A stretch of DNA of 64,000 nucleotides from Verrucomicrobiia bacterium (GCA_030425385.1 JAUIAH010000001.1:248001-312000), one strand, 5' to 3'. Positions 26,950-36,268 are shown, counted from the stretch's first letter. A program made the numbers and translations. The notes: generated by a model from the sequence alone, not told the origin.

Positions 26950-29403
26950 TTAGCGAGCTGCCACGGGCTCGGCCTCAATGGCTGCAGGTTCATCCTCGTC
27001 ACGGCGTTCGTCAGGCACCTCGAAAGGTCCCAACGACTTCGGACCACGGGGATCCAAGACCTCATGGGCACCCAGTTTCTGAAGATAGGCGATGAGCGCG
27101 ATGATCTGTTTATCCGCCAATTCAGAAATCTTCACGGCCCGCACCGTCGGCGGATTCTCTCCTGGCAGGATCACACCTTCGTCAATGAGACCAGTGGCAA
27201 TCTTCGTCGCCTGTTCGAGGGCCCCTTGGGTGATCTCATGTTTCGTCATGGGCTCATAAGGAACGCCCAATCGCCGTTGCACAAAGATCTTCCGAGGAAG
27301 CGCATCCATATCCGTTTCCTTCTCGAAAAGCCATGGATACGCTGGCATGTTTGATTTCGGCTCTAGCTCGCGGGGATTCATCATGTGCTGATAGTGCCAG
27401 ACATCATTCCGGCGCCCGCCTTCGCGCGCCAGGTCTGGCCCCGTCCGCTTCGATCCCCATTGGAAGGGATGATCATAAATGCTTTCCCCAATACGAGAGT
27501 AGGCGCCATACCGCATGACATCGGGAACCATTGTCCGAATCATCTGCGAGTGGCAGTTGTAACAACCCTCACTCACGTAAATGTCGCGGCCAGCAAGTTC
27601 CAAGGGAGTATAGGGAATTTGCAGACGGTCCTCCACGTTATCAGCGCGATTCACCGTCACAGCGGGAATGATCTGCACTGCGCCACCAATGGCGACCGCA
27701 ATAAACGTGAGGATCGTGAACGGCATCCAGTTCTCCAACAGGCGGTCATACCAGTGAGACCAGCCATGCTCGCTCCGCTTGAATTTCTGCAAAGCGAGTA
27801 ATCCGCAAATGACCACACAGACCAATGCCGCCACATCCGCACCCGAGGGCAAGAAGAACCACAGGCACATAAAGGCAAGCGCGACAAAGGTGTAGGCAAC
27901 AGGGTCCGCTCTCCACGTCTCTCCCCAAGTCATCTTATCAGTCTTCGAGGTCTTCCGATCAATCAGAGCCACTTCACGCGTCTCATCAACCGGCTTCCCA
28001 GACTTGATCGTCATAAAGAAGTTGTAGGCCAAGATCAAGAAACCAACCAAGTAAAGCGCCCCACCAAAGACTCGCGTCAACATCAAGGGGCGAATGGCTT
28101 GCAAGGTTTCGACAAAGTTAGGATTCGCCAAGAGCGTGCCCGACTCATCGATATCATTGAGCATCAGGCCCTGCATGATTCCTGATATCCACATCGAGGA
28201 GACGTAAAGGAGGATACCAACGAGCCCGAGCCAGAAATGAATGTTAGCCAGATTAATGGAATAGAGTTTCGTTCCCCAAAGGCGCGGTGCCATCCAGTAA
28301 ATCATCCCAGCCGCCATGAACCCATTCCACCCCAAGGTGCCGCTGTGCACGTGCCCAATGGTCCAATCGGAGTAATGTGAGAGCGCATTGACCGCACGAA
28401 TAGAAAGCAGCGGCCCTTCGAATGTCGACATGCCATAAAAGGTAATACCCACCACGAAGAACTTGATCACCGGATCTGTGCGCAGCTTGTCCCAGGCGCC
28501 TCGCAACGTTAGCAACCCATTCAACATCCCGCCCCACGAAGGCGCCCACAACATCAAGCTGAAGAACATGCCCAGCATCTGCAGCCACTTGGGAAGATCG
28601 GTATTCAACAAATGGTGGGGTCCCGCCCAAATATAGATGAAGACCAGCGACCAGAAGTGCACGATCGATAGGCGATAGGAATACACCGGCCGCTCGGCGG
28701 CTTTGGGCATAAAGTAATACATGATCCCAAGAATGGGCGTCGTGAGAAAGAAGGCCACCGCGTTGTGGCCATACCACCACTGCACCAGCGCATCCTGCAC
28801 GCCACCAAAGATGGGATAGCTATGCGTGATCGTTGTCGGCAATGAAAGGTGGTTGACGATATAGAGCATCGCCACCGTCACAATCGTGGCGATGTAGAAC
28901 CACAAAGCCACATAAAGGGAAGGCTCATTCCGCTTTGCCAAGGTCCAAAAGAAATTCCACGCAAAGACCACCCAAATCACCGCCACCGCGATATTGATCG
29001 GCCAGATCAGTTCGGCGTACTCTTTCCCCCGCGTGAGTCCAAGCGGCAAGGTCACGGCCGCCGAGACAATGATCCCCTGCCAGCCCCAGAAGTGGATCTT
29101 GGAAAGCAGATCAGACGCTGTTCGCGTCTTACAAAGGCGCTGCGTGGAGTAGTAGATGCCGGCAAACATCATATTGCCCACGAACGCAAAGATCGCCGCA
29201 TTCGTGTGCAGAGGTCGCAACCGACCAAAGGTCAGATACTCCAGGTTGAGGTTGGCTTGCCAGAAGTTGAGTTGGGAGGCGACAAGGACACCTACAAGCA
29301 TGGAGACCAAGGCCCACACCACCGTCGCGATGAGAAACAGTCGTGGGGTCTTGTCATCAAACTCGATGGTGGCCTTGGTAAGCGGCTGTGTATCGGTTGT
29401 CAT
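26950..29403 (-). CDS. ccoNO: Fused cbb3 oxidase subunits I and II (CcoN-CcoO)
   Basis: An 817-residue fusion. Residues 1 to about 490 are CcoN, the haem-copper core: haem-b histidine in RPLHTNAAIF, copper-B histidines in WWYGHNAVAFF and AGPHHLLNT, and GHVHSGTLGWNG for the high-spin and low-spin haem ligands. After two or three further helices, residues about 575-817 are CcoO with one c-type haem site CYNCHSQMIRTM (about 614) and MPAYPWLF. CcoN and CcoO are separate genes in proteobacteria; the fusion is seen in some other phyla. It reduces O2 at low concentrations. Starts 10 bases after ccoS. Confidence 0.96.
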   Translation of the reverse strand: MTTDTQPLTKATIEFDDKTPRLFLIATVVWALVSMLVGVLVASQLNFWQANLNLEYLTFGRLRPLHTNAAIFAFVGNMMFAGIYYSTQRLCKTRTASDLLSKIHFWGWQGIIVSAAVTLPLGLTRGKEYAELIWPINIAVAVIWVVFAWNFFWTLAKRNEPSLYVALWFYIATIVTVAMLYIVNHLSLPTTITHSYPIFGGVQDALVQWWYGHNAVAFFLTTPILGIMYYFMPKAAERPVYSYRLSIVHFWSLVFIYIWAGPHHLLNTDLPKWLQMLGMFFSLMLWAPSWGGMLNGLLTLRGAWDKLRTDPVIKFFVVGITFYGMSTFEGPLLSIRAVNALSHYSDWTIGHVHSGTLGWNGFMAAGMIYWMAPRLWGTKLYSINLANIHFWLGLVGILLYVSSMWISGIMQGLMLNDIDESGTLLANPNFVETLQAIRPLMLTRVFGGALYLVGFLILAYNFFMTIKSGKPVDETREVALIDRKTSKTDKMTWGETWRADPVAYTFVALAFMCLWFFLPSGADVAALVCVVICGLLALQKFKRSEHGWSHWYDRLLENWMPFTILTFIAVAIGGAVQIIPAVTVNRADNVEDRLQIPYTPLELAGRDIYVSEGCYNCHSQMIRTMVPDVMRYGAYSRIGESIYDHPFQWGSKRTGPDLAREGGRRNDVWHYQHMMNPRELEPKSNMPAYPWLFEKETDMDALPRKIFVQRRLGVPYEPMTKHEITQGALEQATKIATGLIDEGVILPGENPPTVRAVKISELADKQIIALIAYLQKLGAHEVLDPRGPKSLGPFEVPDERRDEDEPAAIEAEPVAAR

Positions 29404-29413
29404 GGATGATCAA

Positions 29414-29596
29414 TCAGTTCGGTTCGTTATCAGAGTTTTCGTGAGGGTGATCTTTCGGAGCATCATCAAGGGGCAGGAGAGAGTCCCGCTGCCAATGGGA
29501 GACCCCGCGTCGGCTGCGGCGGTCGAAGCTGAAGGCCGCCACGAAGAATCCCGCTAAGAGAAGGCTGCCGAGAATGGTGAGGAGCAAGATCTGCAT
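29414..29596 (-). CDS. ccoS: cbb3 oxidase maturation protein CcoS
   Basis: A 60-residue protein with one membrane helix (about 4-24) followed by FDRRSRRGV. The short periplasmic start, the helix and the basic patch fit CcoS, needed for cofactor insertion into cbb3 oxidase. In many bacteria ccoS is the last gene of the ccoGHIS cluster; here it leads the whole operon, 10 bases before ccoNO. Confidence 0.83.
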   Translation of the reverse strand: MQILLLTILGSLLLAGFFVAAFSFDRRSRRGVSHWQRDSLLPLDDAPKDHPHENSDNEPN

Positions 29597-29822
29597 TGGC
29601 GATTCGAGATCTCATCCCTACCGCCTCCCATCAAGCCCGCTTTGCATATCCAGCACTGCCTTACGCAGATCATGCACAGGATCCGCATAGTCGGCTGATC
29701 GATTTGATTGCCCAAACCTATATGATTCCACGGGATGGGCAGAATCAGCGCAAACCAGACCAAGCCATGCGCAACACAGCCCAAGAAGTCTGCCTACCCT
29801 CTCTCGCACTCAAACAAATCCC

Positions 29823-30809
29823 ATGATGCGAAACCTTAAATCATTCCTTCTTCCCACGCTCACCCTCGCCACTGCCAGTCTCATTCACCTTCAAGCAGGG
29901 GAATACTACCCACCGGCACCGGTTCCCGCTCCCGATGGCACCCTGCCCACCCTGACGGAAGACCCGTTTGAACGCGCCATCCGCCCGATCACGAATCCCA
30001 CCCTCTTCGATCTCGCCGTGCCGCGCACCCAACTGCACGCCATCTACATGCACCAGCAGTTTCCAAGCTCGCTCAACACCGCGATCGGAAGCGTTCCCGC
30101 AGACGGGAATTTCAACCTCGGTGCCCTCCAGCTCGAATACGCCTTTTCCGATCGATTCTCGCTTGTGGCCATGAAAGACGGCTACATTGACCTCAATCCA
30201 GACGAGACCCTCTCCGAAGAATCCGGATTCGCCAACCTCGCCGCCGGCTTCAAATGGGCCTTCCACTACGATCCCATCAACGCCTTTGCCGCCAGCATCA
30301 CGGCCCAAGTCGAGATCCCTACCGGAAACAGCGATGTCTTCCAAGGCACGGGAGACGGCGCTTTCATCCCCTCCCTCAACCTCCTCAAACTCTGGGATCG
30401 CTTCCAATTCGCCAGCACCGTCGGACTCCACGTCCCCTTCGATAATGACGAGGAAAGCACCACCTTCTTCGGAAGCGCTCACCTCAGCTACGCCCTGACA
30501 GACCGCATCTTCCCACTCGTCGAGCTCAACTACTTCCGGGTCCTTGACGAAGGCGACGGCGGACGCCGGTTCAATGACCAAGTGGGTGGCCTCGTGCCAG
30601 CCGTGGCAGAATTCGAAGGCGGCGACCTCATCAACCTCGGCGCCTCCAATGCCGACGAAAGCGGCGACCTCATCACCCTCGGACTAGGCCTCCGGTTCCG
30701 CCTCAATGACAACGTCGATCTCGGTGCCGCCTACGAAATCCCCCTCACCGACGAAGAAGACAATCTCATGGACTCGAGGATCACCCTCGACCTCGTCTAC
30801 AGATTCTAA
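29823..30809 (+). CDS. Outer-membrane beta-barrel protein
   Basis: A 328-residue exported protein with a signal peptide ending near residue 25 (LIHLQAG). The rest is alternating beta-strand sequence with Gly/Asp turns (FNLGALQLEYAF, FAASITAQVEIPTG, LGLGLRFRLNDNVDLGAAYE), ending in aromatic phenylalanine (LDLVYRF), the usual signal for outer-membrane barrel insertion. It is divergent from the cco operon and followed by a strong terminator. It resembles outer-membrane transporter-like barrels; the substrate is unknown. Two ATGs are adjacent at 29823 and 29826. Confidence 0.83.
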   Translation: MMRNLKSFLLPTLTLATASLIHLQAGEYYPPAPVPAPDGTLPTLTEDPFERAIRPITNPTLFDLAVPRTQLHAIYMHQQFPSSLNTAIGSVPADGNFNLGALQLEYAFSDRFSLVAMKDGYIDLNPDETLSEESGFANLAAGFKWAFHYDPINAFAASITAQVEIPTGNSDVFQGTGDGAFIPSLNLLKLWDRFQFASTVGLHVPFDNDEESTTFFGSAHLSYALTDRIFPLVELNYFRVLDEGDGGRRFNDQVGGLVPAVAEFEGGDLINLGASNADESGDLITLGLGLRFRLNDNVDLGAAYEIPLTDEEDNLMDSRITLDLVYRF

Positions 30810-30836
30810 CCCTAAGCCAATCCATCCTTGATTCCG

Positions 30837-30870
30837 AGACGCTTGCGGAAGTCCCTCCGCAAGCGTCTTT
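30837..30870 (+). terminator. Intrinsic terminator after the outer-membrane protein gene
   Basis: A perfect 13-base stem (AGACGCTTGCGGA with its complement) and a 6-base loop, followed by TT. It lies 28 bases beyond the stop codon. Confidence 0.85.
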
Positions 30871-30906
30871 GGGTAGGTATCCATCAACGACAACCTAGCT
30901 CCCATC

Positions 30907-31167
30907 ATGAATCCTAAAATCTGCCGCATCCTCTCCACCATCTGCTTCCAAGCAGGCATCCTTTCCATCATCCTCTCCATCGGTATTTGGTGGTTCAAGC
31001 TCGCCGACGACCCCGATCAACAAGCGCACGCCGAGCGGTTTGGCATCTTCGTGGGCCTCTGGGCCCCCACCCTTCTCATCCTCTCCAACCGGTTTGACCG
31101 CTATGCTGACAAAGCCCGCAACGTCCCCGGCGCCCAAGAAGACCTCCACGACGACAGCCAGGCTTAA
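30907..31167 (+). CDS. Small two-helix membrane protein
   Basis: An 86-residue protein with hydrophobic segments at about 13-30 and 44-60 and a charged tail (NRFDRYADKARN). It has its own position between a terminator and tRNA-Leu, and the composition is convincingly protein-like. No family is recognised. Confidence 0.65.
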   Translation: MNPKICRILSTICFQAGILSIILSIGIWWFKLADDPDQQAHAERFGIFVGLWAPTLLILSNRFDRYADKARNVPGAQEDLHDDSQA

Positions 31168-31242
31168 AACGCCCCCCATCATCGCCGACATCTGCCGCTT
31201 GACTCTTGGCACAGCAAGCGGCACTCCTATGCCAGCACACAA

Positions 31243-31325
31243 GCCGGTGTGGCGGAATTGGTAGACGCGACGGATTCAAAATCCGTTGTCCTTTGGACGT
31301 GTGGGTTCGAGTCCCACCGCCGGTA
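31243..31325 (+). tRNA. tRNA-Leu (anticodon CAA)
   Basis: A complete class II tRNA of 83 bases. The acceptor stem pairs GCCGGTG with CGCCGGT (G-U at the end, A as discriminator base). The anticodon arm is ACGGA-TTCAAAA-TCCGT with anticodon CAA, the variable arm is long, and the T-arm is GTGGG-TTCGAGT-CCCAC. CCA is not encoded. Small reading frames crossing it on both strands are spurious. Confidence 0.96.
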
Positions 31326-31673
31326 CTCTCCTCGTCGTAAACGAGTTACACATGTCGCTTTTAATGCGATTGTAACGGTGAGAATGACTGGCTGTGCACT
31401 AATCAGGTTCACGTCTGAGCCGAAACTTAGCTCCGGCCGCTGTCAAAACGAGGCCGAAAAACGCTCCCAATTCCGGGTTGAGTAGCCCTTCGCGTTCCCG
31501 ACGCTTGATCGTCTCCTTCTTTGGAAGCACCCCAGCGTGGGGCAGCCGGTGATGATGAAATGCTGTTCATCTTGAGTCTCCCGATCTGGATACACGCCAT
31601 TCATCTTCCCTAGCTATAGCTAGCAGAAAGACGATATAGATACCGAGGACAGCCGGAACTGGGCCGGGGTCTG
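31326..31673. other. Non-coding stretch after tRNA-Leu
   Basis: No gene is supported here. It holds a hairpin (GTTACA-catg-TCGC with complements, 31345-31376), a 5-base stem hairpin just before it that might end the tRNA transcript, and a perfect 14-base palindrome CTAGCTATAGCTAG at 31610-31623. The 3' side of a tRNA gene is a common integration site, but no integrase or copy of the tRNA end was found. Confidence 0.5.
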
Positions 31674-31934
31674 AACATTGCCAGCGCCACCGCCGAGCCG
31701 TGGGAGCCCGGAGGCATCTGGGATGGCCAAGGCCGAATGGTCACGCAACTCACCACTGCCCGCGACTTGCTCGATCAAACCCGCGCCCACATGGGCCAGT
31801 TCCTAACAGCACACCCAAACCAGGCAGGCCTCGTCGCCCAATTGAATGCCATCCAAGGCGACTTAGTCACCCTTCAGCGCTCGACTGCTGCGCCGGTGCC
31901 AGTTCGCTTCAACATCCAACGCCTCGACAAATGA
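31674..31934 (+). pseudogene. Probable 5'-truncated gene remnant
   Basis: An open frame runs from after the stop at 31617 to TGA at 31934 and becomes convincingly protein-like from about 31674 (EPWEPGGIWDGQGR, then helix-forming ARDLLDQTRAHMGQFL and AQLNAIQGDLVTLQR). The only internal ATG (31737) gives 65 residues, starting in the middle of this coding-like stretch. This looks like the C-terminal end of a larger protein whose front has been lost. Its stop overlaps the next ATG by 4 bases, an ancestral operon-type junction. An intact small gene with an unusual start is the alternative. Confidence 0.45.
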
Positions 31935-32713
31935 ACGCGTTTAATGATCTCACCATTTATTCCGGGATATCCGCGGTCGTCTTGATCCGGTATCTGATCT
32001 TCGCCGGGATCGCATGGCTTCTGGCTTATGTGCTCTTTCGCCGGAAGTGGTTTCACCGAAAGATCGTGCAGAAGCTGCCGAGTTCCAAAGATGTCCGACG
32101 CGAAATGTGGCATTCCCTTCGTACTGTCTTCCTTTTCTCAGCGGTCGGCTTGGTCACCATCTGGGCCGCACGGCGAGGCTGGACACAAATGTATTTCGAT
32201 ATCGATGCATTCCCTCGCTGGTGGTTTGCGGTGAGTATCATTCTAACAATCTTCCTACACGACACCTGGTTCTATTGGACACACCGCCTGATGCATCACC
32301 GCCGATTGTTCCGAATCTTCCACCGCACGCACCACCTCTCGACGAATCCAACGCCTTGGGCGGCATTCGCGTTCTCACCTTGGGAGGCGATCATCCAAGC
32401 CGCCATCTTTCCTCTGGCCGTATTTCTCATGCCCATTCATCCCATCGCCTTTGGCCTGTTCCTCATGTGGCAAATGCTCTTTAATGTGATTGGACACACG
32501 GGATACGAATACAACTCTTCGCGTCTCATGCGCTCGCCCCTGCGCTACTTGATCAATACGCCGACCAATCACGCCATGCATCACGAATCCATGCGGGGCA
32601 ACTTTGGACTATATTTCAATTTCTGGGATCGACTGATGCGTACCAATCACGATGATTACGAAGCCCGGTTCACCGAGGTCACCACGCGTCCTCGACCCGG
32701 TCATGATCATTGA
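31931..32713 (+). CDS. Sterol desaturase/fatty acid hydroxylase family membrane enzyme
   Basis: A 260-residue integral membrane di-iron oxygenase. The histidine clusters are clear: HDTWFYWTHRLMHH (H110, H118, H122, H123), HRTHH (H131, H134, H135), GHTGYE (H189) and NHAMHHES (H214, H217, H218). Four or so helices anchor it. The substrate is a lipid, but sterol, fatty acid or carotenoid cannot be told apart. I placed the start at ATG 31931; a longer frame from 31700 adds 77 residues of Pro/Arg-rich non-family sequence. Confidence 0.92.
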   Translation: MNAFNDLTIYSGISAVVLIRYLIFAGIAWLLAYVLFRRKWFHRKIVQKLPSSKDVRREMWHSLRTVFLFSAVGLVTIWAARRGWTQMYFDIDAFPRWWFAVSIILTIFLHDTWFYWTHRLMHHRRLFRIFHRTHHLSTNPTPWAAFAFSPWEAIIQAAIFPLAVFLMPIHPIAFGLFLMWQMLFNVIGHTGYEYNSSRLMRSPLRYLINTPTNHAMHHESMRGNFGLYFNFWDRLMRTNHDDYEARFTEVTTRPRPGHDH

Positions 32714-32759
32714 ATTCCTAGCAAATCGTCGATCCAACAGTTGAACAGAGTGACCCCGG

Positions 32760-33779
32760 CTAAGGCTTCTTGATGTCACTAAGCTTGTCGAACAACACAC
32801 GGAAGATCTCGTCTCGGTAGAGTTTCGTGGCGACTCGGATGGAATGCCTCTTGGGATCCGCTTGCCATTCGCCTTTGCTTGTGAGGATGGGACTGGGAAC
32901 GACCTCCGTCTGGGCGAGAGCTTCCGGTTTGAGGAGCCAAGCAACAGTGGCGATATCCCAGATCACTTTCTGCCAGGCGCCTTCTCCAGATCGCGGGGCT
33001 TTCGTTTTCCCTTTGATCTCAGTGTAGTAGTCTTCGACGTTTTGATAGAGTGCCTGGGCGATGGGCGACTTTTCCTTCAGGCCTGCTTCCAATTCGGGGA
33101 GCGTGATCTTCAGGGTCGCCGCGACATCTCCGGCCGGCACATGGATCAAGGGCGCTTTGCTGTCGAATAGCACCTGCGCCGCTGGGATGTCTTGATTCAA
33201 ATTGAAATCGCGTGCGTGCGGCCACGAATGGGGATGGCCTCCAATCCACACGATGACGATTTGGTCAGCTATGGCAGGATCTAACAGAAGCGCGGAAGCA
33301 ATGTTCGTGGCAACACCGAGCCCCACCACATAGAGTCGCCCCTCACGCTCTTCGTGAGCCAGCTCGATCAGACGTCGAGCTGCTGGGCTGTCGACCGGTG
33401 TTTCGCGATCAGTTAGGAAGGTCTTGCTGCCTCGGAAAACCTTCCCCTCTGTGGGCTGATCGAGCAGTTTCAGCACACGCAGCGTTTCGTGATAACTCTT
33501 CTCCATGCCATCTCCCGGCGAAGTTGATCGATGGTTCCGAAACGGCGCGGCATTGATGGCTTTAAGGCGAATGCGTTCCGGAGAGCGGACGGCAAATGCC
33601 AACGTGAATTGGTCATCCACCTCGTTGTACATGTCCGAATCGAGCACCATGTCGATCACGCCTTCTGGTGGGCTCAGCGCCTGAAGTCGCGCCGATGGTT
33701 GGCCTTCTTCTTCTCCCCGGCTTAGGTTTCCCATTAGGCAAACGCCGACGATGGTTAGGATCATTCCCGTTCTCATCAT
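32760..33779 (-). CDS. Nucleoside hydrolase (IUNH) family protein
   Basis: A 339-residue protein with a probable signal peptide (about 1-22). The calcium-binding ribose pocket of inosine-uridine nucleoside hydrolases is seen as LDSDMYNEVDD at 46-56, a variant of DxDxxxDD. LYVVGLGVATNIASALL and VWIGGHPHSWPHARDFNLNQD fit the later family motifs. Exported members of this family occur in polysaccharide-degrading bacteria and may act on other glycosides. Its ATG overlaps the CE15 stop by 4 bases (ATGA), making it the last gene of a three-gene operon. Confidence 0.88.
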   Translation of the reverse strand: MMRTGMILTIVGVCLMGNLSRGEEEGQPSARLQALSPPEGVIDMVLDSDMYNEVDDQFTLAFAVRSPERIRLKAINAAPFRNHRSTSPGDGMEKSYHETLRVLKLLDQPTEGKVFRGSKTFLTDRETPVDSPAARRLIELAHEEREGRLYVVGLGVATNIASALLLDPAIADQIVIVWIGGHPHSWPHARDFNLNQDIPAAQVLFDSKAPLIHVPAGDVAATLKITLPELEAGLKEKSPIAQALYQNVEDYYTEIKGKTKAPRSGEGAWQKVIWDIATVAWLLKPEALAQTEVVPSPILTSKGEWQADPKRHSIRVATKLYRDEIFRVLFDKLSDIKKP

Positions 33780-36268
33780 TCTCCTTTCGGTTTCGCGGTG
33801 GCAGCAAAGTGGTTGTCGGCGAATTCAAGGAACAATCGCCAATCTTCCGGCACGGCATGGTGGCCTTGCGAGTGGTAGTGAAACGCCAGGCTTTGGGAAA
33901 TGATCGGTTGATCCAACTCCGGCACCGTCTCTGTGCCGAGATCGCCAGCGCCAAGCAGGCGATACACGGGCCCGGCGGCAGCCATGGCGAGAAACTCGCC
34001 TTTCGGATCGCTCCATTGATCACTGAGTCCTCCATTCACGTAGACTGCGCGGGGAGCGATCAACGCGATGAGCATGTGTTGGTCAACGGGCAACGCGTCC
34101 CATTTGCCCACCCAATTCTGCAAGTTGCCCGCAAACTGCCAGGGGAAATTCTGCGCCATGTCGTCTAACGTTTCCCCCCAATCTCTACGAATCAACGAAG
34201 CGCCCATCTCGCCGGGCACCGCACTGAAGACGGCCGCAATCCGACTGTCATTAGCCGCCGCCCAGAGTGACGTTTTCCCGAGGCGTGACGTTCCTGTGAG
34301 GGCGATGCGTTTCCTATCAATCGCCTCAAGCGTTTCCAGGTAATCGATGACGCGACTGGCTCCCCAGGCCCAGGCGCTGATCGTCCCCCACTCGCCTTCT
34401 GCGGGACGCTCTTGATTCTCTGCTAGGGTTTGGCCGATGACGCCCTCGTGCCAGTGATCCGCCCGATCGGGTTGAATGTCGCCATAGCCGATCTGCGCAA
34501 AGGCCCAGCCATGCTTGAGCACTGCGGCCCGCTGATCGAAGGAGAGATGATTGCGATTCGTTCGCTGTAAGAATCGCTCCCGCGCAGCTTCGCTCGTGAA
34601 GAACGACAAGTGTAACAGGACAGGAACGGGCCCTTCTGCACCTTCGGGCAAATGCAAGTCGAGGCCGATCTTCGGGCCGCCAGGCTTGGAACCGATGCGG
34701 CCTAAGATACGTTTCTCGCCCTGCTCTCCATCGGCCTGCGCTTCCCAATGAACCTCTGGCGCGTTGTCTGGAATACGACCATAGATCTGGGATTCATAGA
34801 ATGCTAGGATCTCCTCTCGTCGTTCCTTGTGCCACTGCTCAGCCGAATCGACCGCGCGTCCATCTGCCATCTTGAGAGGATCCGGCAGCGTGTAGGGCTT
34901 CACTTTTGACTCGTCGTAGTTAGACACGTGACCGGTCTGTCGCGCAAGCCTCACCGGATTGCCCCCAGGATCACGACCGCCAATGTGAGGCACATTGGCG
35001 GCGTTGCCAGTGGTTCCGGGAGTGGGATTAGAGTCCTGTTGGCGTTCTTGAAGCAACTGTGGGAGCAACTCCCATTTGGGAGTGTCAGCGTCCTGATGCT
35101 GCCAGAGGATCCACAACGGCTTGCTCCCATCCAGCAGCGTGAGACGCAGCCCTTCGTCCACAGCGCGGCGAGCGGCTTCCCCGTCCAGTTGGAGACTGAA
35201 CGGTTGGAATGCTTTGGCATTGGCCACTTTGATCGATCCGGCGCTTCTGCCACTTTCGCCAAAGGTGACTTCGATCGTGCGTTGTTCGTCGTCGTCTGCG
35301 GCGATAGCAAAGCGCAATTGGGCCGGGCTCTCGGTAGCAAGTGGCGTCCACCACTTCAGCCTTGCTGCGCTCAGGGTGTTCCCCGGGAGCAGGCCAAAGC
35401 ACGTCCATCCGTCCGGCAAAGTCGGCTTGTCTTGGTGCGCGTTCCAAACGGCGTCCTCCACGGTGGCGAGATGGTGCTTGAGCGGCACGGCGGGCGCATC
35501 AGCAGCGGCGTCCTCGGCCAACACGGTGATCTTAACATCGTCATAACGCGTCCCGCGTTCGTAACTCTGACGGATACCGAACCAGCCACCCGGGCGGAGT
35601 GTGGAGACGGATCCTGCGAGAAGCACTTCGCCGTCCTGACTCCAGGAGACATGTTGACCGCGCACTTCGAATCGATGCTCGACCCAACGTCGCCTCTTCG
35701 CCTTGCCATCGATCCGCCCCCGCCCAAACGGCCCTCGATAGTAGATGTCATCGACCGTGTCATCCGTGCCGGGAATCTGACGCATGTAGCCGATTTCAAC
35801 ACCATCGTGTGTGATCACCGGCTTCTGAGCCCCTAAGACAAACCCAATGTAGTCGTTGTCGTTGGCGCGCTGTTTGAATTCCACGACGTAATGGGTAGCC
35901 TTGTTAGGAATGGGCTTGCCCGCATAGGCAATCGAATTGCGTGAACGCCCTGCCTGTTCGGCAAAGCCATCCACTTCGCCATTGGCCCGCTGAGGAATAA
36001 CCCAGAATGAACGCCGTGGCCCATCGGCTTCAACGTCGGCAATGATCCAATGTTTCAACGCAAAGCCTGCCGGAACCTCGGTGGTGTATCCCATGCCAGC
36101 TGGTGGTGCTTCTGTGATGGTGTTCGGCTTCAGTTCGCCTCGTGATTCGCTGCCGAAAGCATCTTCGAAGATCACGGTTTGCGCGTGCGAATGGAAGGGA
36201 ACGAGTGCGCTTCCGGCAAGAAAGGCTACCGTTAAAGCGATGAAAGATCGGACAATGTGAGGGTTCAT
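33776..36268 (-). CDS. Glucuronoyl esterase-like protein (CE15) with N-terminal lectin-like domain
   Basis: An 830-residue exported protein: signal peptide about 1-30 (AGSALVPFHSHAQ), a jelly-roll domain of the 3-keto-disaccharide hydrolase/LamG kind (about 30-235), a linker, and a C-terminal CE15 alpha/beta hydrolase. The nucleophile is the serine of LTGTSRLGKTSLW (about 660), the acid fits SAVPGEMGAS, and the histidine fits SQGHHAVPEDW. CE15 enzymes cut esters between glucuronic acid and lignin alcohols, or related uronic esters. ATG 36268 overlaps the upstream stop by 4 bases; the longer start at 36310 would extend into that gene. Confidence 0.88.
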   Translation of the reverse strand: MNPHIVRSFIALTVAFLAGSALVPFHSHAQTVIFEDAFGSESRGELKPNTITEAPPAGMGYTTEVPAGFALKHWIIADVEADGPRRSFWVIPQRANGEVDGFAEQAGRSRNSIAYAGKPIPNKATHYVVEFKQRANDNDYIGFVLGAQKPVITHDGVEIGYMRQIPGTDDTVDDIYYRGPFGRGRIDGKAKRRRWVEHRFEVRGQHVSWSQDGEVLLAGSVSTLRPGGWFGIRQSYERGTRYDDVKITVLAEDAAADAPAVPLKHHLATVEDAVWNAHQDKPTLPDGWTCFGLLPGNTLSAARLKWWTPLATESPAQLRFAIAADDDEQRTIEVTFGESGRSAGSIKVANAKAFQPFSLQLDGEAARRAVDEGLRLTLLDGSKPLWILWQHQDADTPKWELLPQLLQERQQDSNPTPGTTGNAANVPHIGGRDPGGNPVRLARQTGHVSNYDESKVKPYTLPDPLKMADGRAVDSAEQWHKERREEILAFYESQIYGRIPDNAPEVHWEAQADGEQGEKRILGRIGSKPGGPKIGLDLHLPEGAEGPVPVLLHLSFFTSEAARERFLQRTNRNHLSFDQRAAVLKHGWAFAQIGYGDIQPDRADHWHEGVIGQTLAENQERPAEGEWGTISAWAWGASRVIDYLETLEAIDRKRIALTGTSRLGKTSLWAAANDSRIAAVFSAVPGEMGASLIRRDWGETLDDMAQNFPWQFAGNLQNWVGKWDALPVDQHMLIALIAPRAVYVNGGLSDQWSDPKGEFLAMAAAGPVYRLLGAGDLGTETVPELDQPIISQSLAFHYHSQGHHAVPEDWRLFLEFADNHFAATAKPKGE

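Noticed and set aside
29597-29822. FNR/Anr-like site (TTGAT-N4-ATCAA) upstream of the cbb3 operon
   Set aside because: TTGAT is present once near 29702 but without a matching second half, so I do not claim oxygen-responsive control.
29596-29826. Plus-strand TTG-started frame of 76 codons in the cco promoter region
   Set aside because: It starts at the ccoS ATG region on the other strand, has no ribosome site, and its peptide looks random.
29841-30581. Minus-strand frame of 246 codons
   Set aside because: Antisense to the outer-membrane barrel gene, which has a signal peptide and a terminal Phe; the antisense peptide is low-complexity Glu/Val/Gly.
31227-31485. Small frames on both strands across tRNA-Leu
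   Set aside because: They are translations of the tRNA itself, a common false gene call.
34928-35836. Plus-strand frame of 302 codons
   Set aside because: Antisense to the CE15 esterase gene, whose domains are recognisable.
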